This document shows positions 11,822-24,551 of a stretch of 64,000 nucleotides of DNA, piece after piece. This DNA is from Aspergillus flavus (lineage: Eukaryota > Ascomycota > Eurotiomycetes > Eurotiales > Aspergillaceae), in the NCBI RefSeq assembly GCF_009017415.1, contig NC_092410.1, forward strand, positions 806,001 through 870,000, in the 5' to 3' direction. The notes below the pieces were generated by a model. It ran no database searches. It had not been told where the DNA came from and saw nothing but the letters and a program-made list of their open reading frames with translations. Both the position numbers and the translations under genes were made by a program. Within the stretch, counting starts at the first letter, position 1; every line of letters begins with the position of its first letter.

Positions 11822-12917
11822 TCAAGGAATAAGATCATGTAAATCAAGACCTTGAATGGTATCACTCAACAACATCTCAAAGAGTTCTTTAAAGGACGAG
11901 TCAGAACAGCTGTGCCGGTAGCCGGAACTATAACCCTGACTCGGAGTAGTCCACCGTAGCACCTTGAATGACAGTACCTTCTTCACTAGGTCTTTATAGT
12001 TCAAACCTGGAAATGGTGCTTCAGGTCTCGGCAAATATAGATCAACTGACCGCATATACTTTGTCAGGGCTCCATACATGATTGAGCTGCACTCAAAGCA
12101 ACACCCTCGAGTACCGCTTAGGAATGCCTCGCGTGTGTCATGAAGAAGCGTGACCAGGTTACTGATAGCCTCCTCTCTGTGTTTATTCATTGCTTCTATA
12201 ATCATATTAGAGATAAAGCACCTTGAGGATCTGCTTACCCTTACCCATGACTTTAAAAGGGACAGGAAACCCAAAATCGTCGATCCAGCCGTCACTCCAA
12301 GACATAACAGTCGATGTTGATTCTTTGAACTGGGCTTGTAGTTGGAAAACCCAAGAGATCCATAGCCACAGAAGTAGATCTCGAGAATAGATTTTGGGAA
12401 TCTTTTCCTCTAGAGCGTCGATCCATATAGTCGTCCAAATATACACTGCCTCCTTGCAGTCATAGAAGTCAACTAAGACAGCGACCTTGGCAAGCATTTC
12501 GAAAGTGAGTTTTTGTGGTACATGGTATTGTTGACCATGAATAGCACGAAGGAGAATCAAGAGTGCTTCAATATCCCAGCTTTCTGCAGTTATCTCGACT
12601 GAGCCTTTTTGCAGGTAAGTAACACTCTCCTTCCAACCACCGGTAAGTATTTTCTTGAAAACAGGGGACGCAAGAATTAGATGCTTCGCGGAGACTTGGA
12701 TGCGGAAACAAGCCTCGTCCAGCGACTCACGGACGAGGTCAGTTTCGATTTGCGCTCGGACAGGCTCTTCGGCAGCTACATCGACAGCCACATCAACAGG
12801 CACTTCGACAGCCTCTTCAACAGCCTCTTCAACAGTAGGCCCTTGGAGAGTCGTATTGCGCAATAGTATGATCACTTCGCCATCTGGATCGATAATATGG
12901 CTTGGCTGGTCCATCAT
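11822..12917 (-). CDS. BTB/POZ domain protein
   Basis: Two exons (12917-12245 and 12195-11822) join across a 49-base intron to 348 residues. The N-terminal half is a BTB/POZ fold of the kind common in Aspergillus: a first strand EACFRIQVSAKHL with the H/L pair that precedes the dimer helix, ASPVFKKILTGGWKES, then a strand VEITAESWD and the helix ALLILLRAIHG. BTB domains mediate protein-protein contacts, often as cullin-3 adaptors. A run of VPVDVAVDVAAEEPV-type repeats before the BTB is low complexity and probably disordered. The second exon has several cysteines (RGCCFECSS) that recall a small tail domain seen in fungal BTB proteins. Target proteins are unknown. The intron phase (G|AA, Glu) is consistent. 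Confidence 0.8.
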
Positions 12918-13629
12918 TGTTGCCTAGTGCACGTTGTCAACTCTGGAAGGTGTTATTTTGCTCAATAAGGGCAAGGAGAGAATACCTAGTAGAAGCAGGG
13001 GTAAGATAATGTAATATAGTAGGTGTCACCCCTCACTTTTTCTTCTTTTGTTTTTACTTTACTGGTGAAGGTGTGGCGGCGTCTGATTGGCGTCGGTCTT
13101 GACAGCGCCTGCATACAGTACGTGACCATTCACTAGTAGATATGCCAGGGTTTCTCACAGCATAACTTTAGGAGCAGACTCGTCACGTTTTTCTGACTAC
13201 TTCGGATTTTTCCAACGAAAGAACGGGTTATCTCAACTATCACTCCCTGATTGATAAAGAATTCTGGGTCTTGGTCCTTTGTATATCTGTCTGAGATCCA
13301 TTCCATTTGCTAATGCGATATCATATGCCTCCTTAATGTTGTCTTTATATATATACATGCCCTGTGCTCCATTGCTGCTTTATCCAACGAAATATCTGGG
13401 ATCAGAATTCTACCAATAAGACCTGTTGATTTCAAGTTAGGGCATCAATAAACCAAAAAGCTTTATATTTATTACCTTCTTTCCTATATATATAGCCGAT
13501 TATTTGTTGTCTTATTATTTAATATCTTCAAATTGAACTTTTTTAATATCTTTAAAGTTATATAATTTATTTTTTAAAAGATTTACTATACTGGTTAAAT
13601 GCTCCACCCTCCCAATAACCAGTCATTGA
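12918..13629. other. Promoter then AT-rich block
   Basis: The left part is the BTB gene promoter. From about 13330 to 13610 the sequence becomes strongly AT-rich and TpA-rich with runs such as TTTAATATC and TTATTTTTTAAAAG, unlike its surroundings. It may be an old repeat altered by repeat-induced point mutation, or simply the 3' flank of the sulfatase gene. Confidence 0.55.
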
Positions 13630-15527
13630 TCAAAACATTCCGTAATGTCCAAATGCCTCTACATCACGAGCATCTACAGACGAATGATTTCCATAGATGT
13701 GGTACTTGATCGGATATTCATTCGAGACAATGTATCCCCTGGAGCATTCATTAAATTTCACCCTGTTCTGCTTGTTGTAAAATTCGTCGTATTTAGAGTC
13801 CAACGCATCGACAAGAGTCTTTACCTTCCCGTCTGGATGCAATGCTTCCCAAGGACTCTGGCAGGTCTTGGCCTTGCATGTCTTCAGGACAAGTGTCAGC
13901 GCATCTAGACGGTGCTCAAGCTTCTTCATCGAGACACCAAGGATCTTCTCCGTGGAATTGTACAGGTTGTTCATCTGATGGGGATCGGCCTGTTGCTTGT
14001 TGGTATACATTCGATAGTAAAAAGGTGTGTGATTACTTACCGACATGTCGTAGGCTTCATGGTCACCCTCGCACCATACGGAGTAGAAAAGGTTATATGT
14101 ATCTCCAATCACTCGGATAGCCTTGTAGGTATTTACTTTTCCGCTCAGAGGAATATCTCTCTTATCCGAGACAGCTCCCCAGTGCTCAACCTCGACATGC
14201 TCCCATGGCTCGTCGGGGATTGTGGTTCCTTCCTTTGGAATCACAGAGCCGTCAAAGTCGCCCGGTCCCTTGCCGCCTGCCCATTCCACAATAGTAGGAG
14301 CGATGTCCAAGTGGGAAGTGACGATGTCGGCTGTCTTGCCCTTGGGGATACCCGGGCCACGGATGATCATTGGGACGTTGACATCTTCTTCGTATGGGCA
14401 GCGTTTCCCGGGCATCAATCGATGCTGGCTAATGTGGAAGCCATTGTCGCTGGTGTATATGATGTAGGTGTTATCCAGCATTTTATGGCGTTTCAGAGTG
14501 CCAATGGTTGTCTCAACCAGGTCATCAACAGCCTGGAGGGCTTGTAAGCGACGACGGTAATATAGATCATTGTCCTTGATGGCGGCATCGGACAGTTGCG
14601 GTAACTCGTGGACCCAGGCCGCACCGCTTGGCTACCTTGAGTTAGTTATGCGATTGAAACCGCGAGATGAATCACTTACCCTGTCCGGGTTGAAGGAAAC
14701 ACTTCTAGGAACTTTGGCATCGGGGAATGTTCCCTCGTGTCTGTTTGCTGGAACTGGTTTGGTCCAACCCTTGCCCCATTGGTAGTTGTTGTGCGGGTTG
14801 ACCGGGTTGATTGCGAGGAAGAATGGCTTCTTTTCCTTTGCTGCGTCGTCCATCCATGCCATTGACTTATTAGCTAGGAGGTCGGTAGCGTACACGCCGG
14901 GGTAGCTCCTAGGCTTTTCAAAGTTGTGTTGAATCGTCGTGTTGGTGTATTGATAGGTTCCTGTTTCAATAAGTGATGGTAGAGCTTTTGAAGGAAACAA
15001 ACAATCTCACTTGGCTCGATCATGAAGTCATGTCCGTCAAGCCCCATCTCTTTCAACCCATTCATGTAGTTGTTGGCATTATGATTGTTCATCAGCTTGC
15101 CGGTGAAGTATGTCTTGTAGCCGGATTTCTGCATGTACACTGGGAGCCACTTGGATATCCATCCCTCTTCCACAAACTTGGGGTATCCACCTATTGATAT
15201 TAGTGAAATTGCAATCAGATGACCAGTTGAGGCTGTGATCTCACCATATGGGGGTCTGAGGTTGGTCACGTTGGTGTTGTGTGCTGCTTTGCCTGTCCAC
15301 AAACTCGCCCGGGCAGGACAGCACAACGCCACTGTCGCATAGTGGTGGTTGAAGTAGACCCCCTCATCCGTCAATAGCTTCTTCACCTTGGGCATATATT
15401 TCATCGAATCCAACTGCTGGTCTTGATCATCGGTGAGGATAACAATAAAGTTGGGCTTGTCGGCTTCCTCCTTCGGGACGACTGCTGTAGCAGCCATCCA
15501 TAGCCAGAAAATGTATTTCAAGACCAT
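13630..15527 (-). CDS. Secreted type I sulfatase (arylsulfatase family)
   Basis: A formylglycine-dependent sulfatase that would hydrolyse sulfate esters. Four exons (15527-15245, 15190-15011, 14960-14680, 14631-13630) give 581 residues. An N-terminal hydrophobic stretch (YIFWLWMAATAVV) is a likely signal peptide. The metal-binding start of the fold reads NFIVILTDDQDQQLDS. The sulfatase signature is CCPARASLWTGK near residues 69-80; the first cysteine (C69) fits the CxPxR site converted to formylglycine. Later come FFLAINPVNPH and the second metal site YTSDNGFHISQHRLMPGK. Length fits fungal arylsulfatases. All introns are 48-54 bases and in frame. Probable role is sulfur scavenging from the environment; I did not see a clear sulfur-control promoter site. 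Confidence 0.93.
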
Positions 15528-16227
15528 GATGCATGAGCTTGGCGATGGCTTCTTAGCCTTTTCCTAAATATTGATCGAAGTATCACCGTCTTACTTATAG
15601 TATATGTTATCGTGCCAAGACACGGGATATTCAACCCCCTCCATCACAGACTGCTAACATAATGCAGAGATATGACTGGGATGTCCACATAAGGCCTTCC
15701 ATGTACGATGTGGGGCCCAGCGAGATCGACATGAGACTTGACTAGTGGACTGGTCATGGCTTTCTTGGGGGTTGAGGAGAAAGCGAAGGGTGTGCATAAG
15801 CTTTTGGGGCTTAGCGGGGTACCAAATGTGCTACCAGCCAATTATTGATAAAAATAGACGATGTCGAGACCTTAATACTATCATATAACAATCCATGTAT
15901 TTCAACCTTGACTCATTTCGATATTTCGTCCAACAAACACGATCTTGAAATTCTGGCCACTTTGTCCTAATCAACATAACATGTGGCATAAACACGAGAA
16001 GAAGAGAGGGTATCATGATAATATCAGTGTAGTTGCTGCTCTGACAGTCCACATCTCCCCTTAAGAGTGAGCTTGGACGCTCACATGGATATGGGTGGAA
16101 CTGAATTATACGACCACGAAAGAACGTAATCCTTACTAGTACTATATTCTAATTAACAATCAGAGGAAGACGAAATGGTGGGCCCAGGGTTCAACGGCAT
16201 AGACTTAATTGACAAGCTTTTTATTTA
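15528..16227. other. Intergenic stretch, nothing recognised
   Basis: About 700 bases between the sulfatase start and the end of the JmjC gene. It must hold the sulfatase promoter. No coding signal is supported. Confidence 0.55.
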
Positions 16228-17462
16228 TCATACGTCAGATCTCTGCGTTGCTTGTGACGTGTTTGCTAAGCTGATATCACGGATGAACGCCGACGAGGGG
16301 AAAAGCGGTCCACTGAATTCCATGTCATACCTAAAAATGGTTAGGAGAACATTCAGGGAACAGATATCGAGCATAATCTCACCAGTAATTAACAGCAAGC
16401 ACAAAGCCCTCATCTTCTTCCGTACAGGATTGTGAGACCTTGTGGTACCTATGATATAAACTGGTGAGTACTCGTATATATGGACAGCAGAGGGGATAAT
16501 TACCACATTGCTGGTAGATATAGCATATCTCCCGGGTTCAGAGTGACCCTGAGAGGCTGGGCATACTGAGAGAATGGAGTGGTGTTCTCGGAAGGCCGAT
16601 CGGGGTCCCAAATGGGGAAGGGAACGGGTTCATCGTTCTCATCCATCTGGAGGACGAGTCCATCCTCGGTGCGAACATACGTTGCAGGCTGCAGGGGTTT
16701 TTCATTGACAAAAGGATAACAGAGAGCGGGAAACAAGACAAAATGCTTCCTCCCGAGAACTTGGACATAGATGTTCTCGTAGTTGTCCTTGTGCATGGCT
16801 GTAACAGATTTGGAGTTGCCTATCCACAAATTGACAGCATCCGGTGCTTTGTCAAGTGCAATTCTTGCAAATGGGATGTCTTTCTGAACATCCGAATACA
16901 GGGACATGTATTCATCACGAAGATTATCATTCTCTAGCATGATTATCAGCTTAGCGTGGTGAACTACAGGATGTATGAGACCGGAGGAACTTACGTGTTT
17001 GGGCATATCTCACTTCAGCATCCTGGGGAAAGTTGGGGTCCGTTTCATGGCGGACAACATATTCTAGGAACGTGTCAAATGGTTGATCTTCGTAGTGGGG
17101 TTTGGCAAACACAGGGGACTCGTGGTCGGGATGTCGTGTGGGAGCATCGGCGTTACTTGGAGATGGTCCGTGATTTAGCGTCGCGTCTCTTGAATGAAGA
17201 AACGCACTTACCCGTAAGGGGTGACAGCGACATTGACGGTCTGATCCTTAAGGGCCTTGAGAAGATAGGCCGAGTTCCATTCTTGACAAGCTTTCCAAGA
17301 GGAGGCGCCGCCCCGAACCACAAATGGCGTGTTGCGTGCCACAAAGCGCATAAACTCGAGAGGACTTGGTTCCTCGCTCAGTTCCTCCACAACATGACTG
17401 TTAAGCTCATTGAAAGTGGACAAGAGCTCAGCAATCGCGGAATCTACGGTTCCCGATGCCAT
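16228..17462 (-). CDS. JMJD7-like JmjC (cupin_8) hydroxylase
   Basis: A 2-oxoglutarate/Fe(II) oxygenase of the JMJD7 type. Five exons (17462-17212, 17155-16995, 16933-16504, 16448-16383, 16330-16228) join in frame to 336 residues, close to the roughly 316 of human JMJD7. The start has the helical region and PFVVRGGASSWKACQEWN, and VNVAVTPYGNADAP matches the family's VTPDGYADA. The iron ligands appear as HKD at about residues 185-187 and a distal histidine in LPAMWYHKVSQS near 283; the 2-oxoglutarate region is NIYVQVLGRKHFVLFP. Human JMJD7 hydroxylates lysine of the GTPases DRG1/2; whether the fungal protein does the same is inference. The final two introns both split a TG|G tryptophan codon. 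Confidence 0.88.
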
Positions 17463-18326
17463 TGTCTCACAATTTCCTTTGTGACACTAAGCGAGGTGGA
17501 GTTGGATGCCTTGGCCTCCTCGTTGAACAGTTTGGAGGTGCTCTGGCGGGTCTCAGTGCGGCGTTGTGTGGTGGGATCAACGGGGCGGCCCGTCAACTAG
17601 GGCACAAGATACCGACATCCTGGAGATGTACAGGCAGCCCTCGATGCGGTAGAGGAAGAGATTGACTGAGCAATCTGTGAGCGTTATAGAGGTCTACTCT
17701 GTTTTAATGTAGGCAACTGTTGCTACCATCAACTCAATTCTGTATTGAGCATAGAGGGTGCATAAGTTAAGTGGGGCCCATTCACAAGGCAACTATGAAT
17801 CTCTCTTATTGGCTAAGGCACTGGATGAGTAAGCCGGCATAAGTTAACTCGTTTCTTATCGGGATCTAAGATAACTACCTAGTACTAATGACCTGTCGGG
17901 CTCGTAGTAGCGCTTACATCTAGATTGAGTGGGTGGAATCAGCTCGGTTGCTGTTTGTCTGCTGTAGCAAGACATTGAAGCGATCGGAATAGCAACACTG
18001 CCAGAACTAAGCTTCCTAGTCATGAAGCAATGTAATCACGTCATCTCCACTATTGTCCAATGGCCAATCCCGCGGATAGTCCCATTGTCTTTATAGATCC
18101 TCGTGTGTATCTGAGTTTAGGTGCCAGTCTCACGGCTGACAGCCAAAACAGCTGCTGACAAGTGAAATCCCTGTTATTGCGCCTTGTAGCCCGATAGTGC
18201 GTGCGCTAATGATTGTATTTATCACGCAACTTCCCGTCTTTCTTGTTCGCTCTTATCTTAAACTATTCCTTCACTTCTTTTGCCCCAGAGATAGTGACTC
18301 GGAGGAGCGGGAATCGCTGTTTCAAA
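17463..18326. other. Divergent promoter region
   Basis: About 860 bases between the JmjC gene and the ABC transporter, which point away from each other. It should hold both promoters. I see no coding signal. Confidence 0.6.
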
Positions 18327-21300
18327 ATGCCCTTCACTAATGGGGAGGGTAACATACTCCATCTAAACCAAGAACAGTTTGACTTCAATCTTCAATTTGA
18401 GAGTCTCTTTTTCTCGATTATTCCCTCCGTCCTGGTTATTCCATCATTGCTATGGCGAACTATGGCACAAATGCGCAAGCCCGTGGTGGTGAATGCGCCC
18501 GTCTTGCAAGTCATCAAAACAGTATGTATGCCATCTCCGATTGCACAGTTTTAGCCCACTGACTGCTTAGAGTGCCATCGGAATTTACGCGGGCTTGGAA
18601 CTTGCACTCCTTATACTAGCCGCGATCGGGCCCTTTAACATTAGCCGCATATTGATCGCTTCCTCCGTCCTGCAGCTTATCTCGGCCCTTTTCATGCTGA
18701 CAGTGAGTGTGGTGGATCACAGCCGCAGCCCTAGACCATCGATGCTGCTCAACAGCTACTTATTTCTCACCCTTCTCCTCGATATCGCCCGGGTAAGAAC
18801 TCTGTTCCTGTCGTCGGACCATGGTTCCGAGATCGTTTACAGCAGTATATTTTGTGCATCGGTCGGGCTGAAAACCACGATCTTGTTATTAGAGGCCTGC
18901 CAAAAAACGAGATGGGTGACCTGGGATGCAACGAAACATAGTCCTGAGGAGACGAGCGGGATATTTTCGCTAAGCGTCTTCTTCTGGCTGAATAAGCTCT
19001 TCTTCGCTGGATATAGACACATCTTCACAATCGAAAGCCTCTACCCCCTCGACAGCACCTTTAGCGCACAAGCCCAGCATGAGGAATTCGCAAAGAGAAT
19101 GGACTACACCAAGCTGAAGGGAGACAAATTCGGCCTTCTGAAGGTGCTAGTACGTACATTGTGGGTGCAACTGCTCCTGCCTATTCCTCCGAGGGCGGCC
19201 TTGATTGCGTTCTACATCTGCCAACCTCTTTTCATCGAGAGCCTCGTGACGTATCTGTCCCATTCGGAGCCAGACCCCAATGTGGGATATGGGCTAATCG
19301 GCGCTGCCATCCTCATCTACTCGGGGATTGGAACCTCGTATGCTTTGTACTGGTAAGCATATACCTGCTGTTACGGCATATTCCAGTGACTCACACGATC
19401 GCTAGGTACTGCCACCACCGACTGCGGACGATGGTCCGCTCCATACTAGTCACTGAGACGTTCAAAGCCGCCACAAGAGCCCGGCTGGGATCAGGCGATG
19501 ATAGCGCTGCGCTGACACTGATGAGCACCGACATGGAGCGCATCAAAATGGGTCTTCGCTGCGTGCACGAGACGTGGGCGAGCATGATCCAGGCAGGCCT
19601 CGCCGCCTGGATGCTCTATCGGCAACTCGGGGCCGTGTTCATTGCCCCCGTTGGCGTGGTGGTAGTTTCCTTCGTTGGCTTAGGGATCCTGATCAACTTC
19701 ACCGGTGACTCGCAACGATCCTGGATGTCCGGGGTCCAGAAACGAGTCGGGCTCACAGCCACCGTCATCGCCAGCATGAAATCGCTGAAGATATCCGGTC
19801 TCGCTGGTCCCGTGGCCGAGTACGTGCAGCAGCTGCGTGTCGACGAACTCGCTGCTGGCGCCCGATACCGCAGAATCATGATAATCGCCGCTATATTCGC
19901 ATTCTTGCCTCAATTGATCAGCCCTCCGCTGACGTTCGCTTTCGCCCAGAGCACGCTGAATGCTTCGACCATGTTTACCAGTCTGTCGTTCCTGACTCTG
20001 TTGACTCAGCCGCTGTCGCAGCTTTTTCAGTCAATCCCAGACTTCGTTTCGGGCCTAGCCTGCCTGAGTCGGATTCAGGCATTTTTGGAATTGGAGCCTC
20101 GTCAGGACTATCGGCAGTCCCTGGCCGAAACCCAGAGTTTCGGCATGGAGAAGAGTTCCAAACAGCTTGATCTGAAACATACGGATTGTATCTTCATCCA
20201 AGATGCAAACTTCGGATGGAAAGCAGACAAGTTCATCCTGAACAATATCAACACCAGAGTCCCCGCCTCGTCCCTGACGATGGTCATCGGTCCTGTCGGC
20301 TCGGGCAAATCCACATTCTGCAAGGCTCTTCTAGGCGAAATTCCCTTCAGCCAAGGCAGCGTCGTGACGAGCACTTCCCCCCGTCACGTCGGTTTCTGCG
20401 AACAAACCGCCTTTCTTTGGAACGGTACAATCAGAGAGAATATCGTCGGATTCACTCCCTTTGACCGCAAGCGGTATGACCAAGTCATTGAGGCCACTTC
20501 CCTACGCTTCGACCTCGCCACCCTATCCCAGGGAGATCAGACGAATATCGGGTCGGATGGTGTAGCGTTGTCGGGCGGGCAGAAGCAGCGTCTGTCTCTT
20601 GCGCGAGCACTATACCTACCTACAGACCTTTTGATCCTGGACGATGTGCTCAGTGGGTTGGATGCTGATACCGAGGAGCAAGTCTTTCGGCAGGTCTTTG
20701 GACCGAATGGTCTCCTGCGACGACGGGGGTCGACGGTGGTTCTGTGCACACATAGTGTCAGGCATCTCCCGACTGCGGACTACATCATCGCTCTCGAAAA
20801 CGGCAGCATTGCAGAGCAGGGTGCCTTTGTCGATTTGTCGACCCGTGCGGGTTATGTTCATCGTCTGGAGGTGAGACTAAAGCAGGAGGGCGAGGATACT
20901 ACTGCTGACGATGAGCCTGGTGCTTGTTACGAACACAAGGGCCAAACTGGGGCTCGCAAGAACCTCGAACCTGCGATCACTGTTAACAGCACTCAAGGAC
21001 CCACCCCAATTGCCCCAGCGGTGGCCGCAGCCCGCCAGGTTGGTGACGCCACCGTCTATAGGCTATACCTCAAAAGCATGGGATGGTTTGTCGCGGCTTG
21101 TGGTCTGTTCTTTGCGGCCCTCTGGGGTCTGCTCACCAATTACCCAACCATCTGGCTCACATACTGGAGTGACGCCACCGAGTCCGTCCATCCTGCGCAC
21201 TCTAACTCCTACTACGCGGGGATCTATGCCCTCCTGCAGATCTGCGCCATAATCGCCCTCCTCCTCCTGGGAATAACACTTTTCATCGTCTCTGTGAAGA

Positions 21301-22916
21301 AAGCCGGTGCAAATCTCCACCAGCAAGCCCTACGCACCCTGATTCGGGCAACACTCTCCTTCTTCACGAATACCGACACCGGGGTGGTCACGAACCTTTT
21401 CTCCCAGGATCTCAACCTCATCGACACCGAACTCCCCGAGGCTACCCTCAACACCCTCTTTTGCGCATCTCAGTCGATTGGGCAAGCAGCGGTGATGCTC
21501 ACATCGTCCGTCTACCTGGCTATCAGCTACCCGATTCTGGGCGCCTTGCTCTACTTCGTGCAGAAATTCTACCTCCGCACGTCGCGGCAGCTGCGGTTGC
21601 TCGACCTGGAGGCCAAGAGTCCGCTCTACACACATTTCCTCGACACGCTCAAGGGAATTGCCACGCTGCGCGCCTTCGGGTTCATCCCGGATGATATACA
21701 CAAGAACGCGCGTCTGGTGGACTCGAGCCAGCGCGCGGCGTATCTCCTCCTCATGATCCAGGAGTGGCTGAACCTGGTCCTCAACCTCGTCGTGATGGTC
21801 ATCGCGGCGGTCCTGACGACGCTGGCCGTCCGGTTGCATTCAAACTCGGCCTTCGCCGGTGCATCATTGTACTCGCTGATGACCTTCGGTGAGAGCCTTT
21901 CCGGGATCGTGATTTACTACACCAGACTAGAGACCTCCATCGGCGCGATCGCGAGACTGAAAACCTTTAACGAGACAGTGACTTCAGAGGACCGCGACGG
22001 TCCCGGAGAGGAGGACACCGTCCCAGACACGAACTGGCCGGATCGGGGGCTGGTCGAGTTGCGCAGTGTATCCGCCCGGTACAAATCCACCACCGTGTCT
22101 GAGTCTGAGTCTCTCTCCGTCGTCTCTGGCGCCACCAATGAGCCGCCCTTAGCTCTCAAGAACATCACTCTAACCATCCACCCGGGGGAAAAGGTCGCCA
22201 TCTGCGGCCGTACCGGCAGCGGTAAATCCAGCTTCCTTGCACTCCTGCTGAAACTCCTCGATCCGTTGCCCTCAACAGTCAACAATCATAACCAGGAACC
22301 TCCGGTCCTGATCGATAACATCCCATTGCACCGCATCCACCGCGCAACCCTCCGCCAACGCCTCATCGCTGTCCCCCAGGACGCCGTCTTCCTGCCCGAC
22401 GGCTCGTCCTTCCGCGCGAACCTCGACCCGACCAACACCGCAACCCCGGCGGAGTGCCAGCGGGTCCTCGAAGCGGTCCGGCTGTGGGGATTCGTCCAGG
22501 AGCGGGCAGAGGGGCTGCATGCGCCTGTCACAGCGGGGACCTTGAGTGCCGGGCAGAGGCAGCTCTTCTCGCTGGGGCGGGCGGTGCTCCGTGCGATGAT
22601 ACGCCAGCGTTCAACGTCTCCCTCCCCCGAGGAAGAGGGGTACGACAAGCAAGACCAAGGAGGGATTCTCCTCCTCGACGAAGTCAGCTCCAGCGTGGAC
22701 CGGGAAACCGAGCGGATGATGCAGGAGATCATTCGGGCGGAGTTCAGACACTACACGATCATCGCGGTGAGCCATCGGCTGGAGATGATCATGGATTTCG
22801 ATCGAGTGGTGGTGATGGATCGCGGGGAGGTGGTAGAGGTTGGTAATCCCGCGGCCCTGAAAGAAAGGGGGGCTGGGAGTCGGTTTGGGGAGTTGGTGGC
22901 TGCTGCTGGGGCGTAG
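18327..22916 (+). CDS. ABCC-type multidrug ABC transporter (MRP-like full transporter)
   Basis: Three exons (18327-18521, 18571-19352, 19406-22916) give 1495 residues with the layout TMD0-TMD1-NBD1-TMD2-NBD2 of ABCC/MRP exporters. NBD1 has Walker A GPVGSGKST (about 621), signature LSGGQKQR (about 714) and Walker B LLILDD (to 739). NBD2 has Walker A GRTGSGKSS (about 1260), signature LSAGQRQL (about 1372) and Walker B LLLDE (to 1418). The glutamate that follows Walker B is replaced by aspartate in NBD1 but kept in NBD2, the usual ABCC asymmetry. It would export drugs, toxins or conjugates across the plasma or vacuolar membrane. There is no adjacent biosynthetic enzyme, so it is not obviously part of a metabolite cluster. 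Intron 2 splits a TG|G codon. Confidence 0.95.
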
Positions 22917-23533
22917 CAACTTTTCACAATATTAGCATACCTAATCTCAATTGAAACATATCTATAAACACACTCTAGACGGCCAAATGAATACAACAAC
23001 TAGGAGACAAGATCATCCCCAATCGCAACATCCAAAGCCCCTTGGTCTTACTTCTCAGGCGACTTCAGATGAAACGGTTATAGGGCGACTGCACAATTCG
23101 AATGGTGGTAACAGAGAACGAGCATGCCTGGACATTGATCGTGGTCTATGTCCGTCTCTCTACCATTGCTCTGAGACGGTTTCGGAGGCTGTCATATAGT
23201 AAATATGAAGTTGACATCACACCTGCACTACCATCTAGCATTGCGCCGATCATACTAAGCGAGGTGGCCAATTCCATGCGCGTAGTCAATACTTAATAGT
23301 ATATAAGCAATACTAATGCGTACAACAAGGTACTGGTTGCAGCTGCTCGGGTACATTACAGTAAAAGTGATGGCACGTGAGTCTAATGGCTATGCCCCCT
23401 AGTAGTACTAGCGTGTGATTTCCATATTCTCTATAAATCAAGGCTGCCGCCTACTTTCTAAATCTTATCAAGTTTAAACGAGGTCTCTAATCTCCAAGGC
23501 TCCCTTCAACCATTTTCCTAAAATATAAAGACC
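22917..23533. other. Intergenic stretch, nothing recognised
   Basis: About 600 bases holding the ABC transporter 3' end and the promoter of the 2EXR gene. No coding signal is supported. Confidence 0.55.
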
Positions 23534-24364
23534 ATGGCTACAGCTGTATTTACTCTCTTCCCGAATCTTCCCCCAGAGCTCCGCAACCAAATATGGCGAG
23601 ACACTCTACCTGACAAAGTCAGGCAAGCTTTATACTTCTACAAACGGGGCTGCTGGCGGACTCGACGCCTAACAGAAGACGACGAGGACTATAGCCATGA
23701 TAACGACCAGCTTAATATATGTCACGAATTCCGCCACGATTTATTAGACCCTATGAAATTTGAGGTGCCGCTTCTCTTTGTTAACTCTGAAGCCCGTGGT
23801 GTCGCCTTAACCTGGATGCAAGGGCAAGGTCTCAAGATACGCTTCTGCGAAGACAGACAAAACCCTATTGTTATACGCTCATTTGACCCGGATCATGATA
23901 CATTATATATTTCGCTCAAAACTTGGGACGACTTCTCCAACGAGCCTTATGAAATAGTATTTCCACCGGACCACGGTAGCGGGTATTATAACTGTGCCCC
24001 TCCGGCCTTTACACGCATCGCCGTGCCCGAGGCATTTTTCCAGCATGATATCCCCCTATCGGATCTTTTTCACTTCTACTGCAGTCTCGAAAAGGTCTTC
24101 ATAATTCCCGATGCGCAGTCGGATATACAGTCTGAGATGAATGACCTAAAGATGCAGCGGCGGTGGGAGCTTCAGAGCACTCAGGGACCGATGCTATTCT
24201 GGAATAACGACCGTGATTGCTTTGAGTGGAAGCATAATGCAGGTGACAGCAACAACGCCATGAATTCAGTGATAGAGAAGGCCTGTGATGGGCTAGACGA
24301 AGCGCTTGAATTTTACGAGATGAAAAGCTTTGAGGTCCGGGCTGTTTATGCCGTCAGAAAATGA
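23534..24364 (+). CDS. 2EXR (F-box-like) domain protein
   Basis: A single-exon gene of 276 residues. It opens with FTLFPNLPPELRNQIWRDTLP, the 2EXR motif found in large fungal families and resembling the start of an F-box. Then come VPLLFVNSEARGVAL, which fits the family's second conserved element, and DPDHDTLYIS, the third. The C-terminal part is variable, as is common. The function of 2EXR proteins is not established; adaptor roles in protein turnover are often guessed. The ATG follows an A-rich leader (ATAAAGACCATGG) with a good Kozak-like context. Confidence 0.85.
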   Translation: MATAVFTLFPNLPPELRNQIWRDTLPDKVRQALYFYKRGCWRTRRLTEDDEDYSHDNDQLNICHEFRHDLLDPMKFEVPLLFVNSEARGVALTWMQGQGLKIRFCEDRQNPIVIRSFDPDHDTLYISLKTWDDFSNEPYEIVFPPDHGSGYYNCAPPAFTRIAVPEAFFQHDIPLSDLFHFYCSLEKVFIIPDAQSDIQSEMNDLKMQRRWELQSTQGPMLFWNNDRDCFEWKHNAGDSNNAMNSVIEKACDGLDEALEFYEMKSFEVRAVYAVRK

Positions 24365-24551
24365 ACATGCAATTTTGTGTAGACTAGAATCGAAACATAA
24401 CCTGCCCGTGGCTAAAAAGTTCATGACCCAATGAAGAATGTTGGATGGCATGATGTGCAGAAAACCTTCTAACCTTTATACTCGGGACAGAGCACAAATC
24501 GTTTCAGGCAGATAGATCGGCACCCGCAGACCATTCATCTCCTTCATCCTA

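Noticed and set aside
13645..14547. Plus-strand open frames opposite the sulfatase gene
   Set aside because: They are mirror frames of a well-supported exon with catalytic motifs on the minus strand.
18327..22916. Secondary metabolite cluster around the ABC transporter
   Set aside because: No polyketide, peptide or terpene synthase gene is present anywhere in the window.
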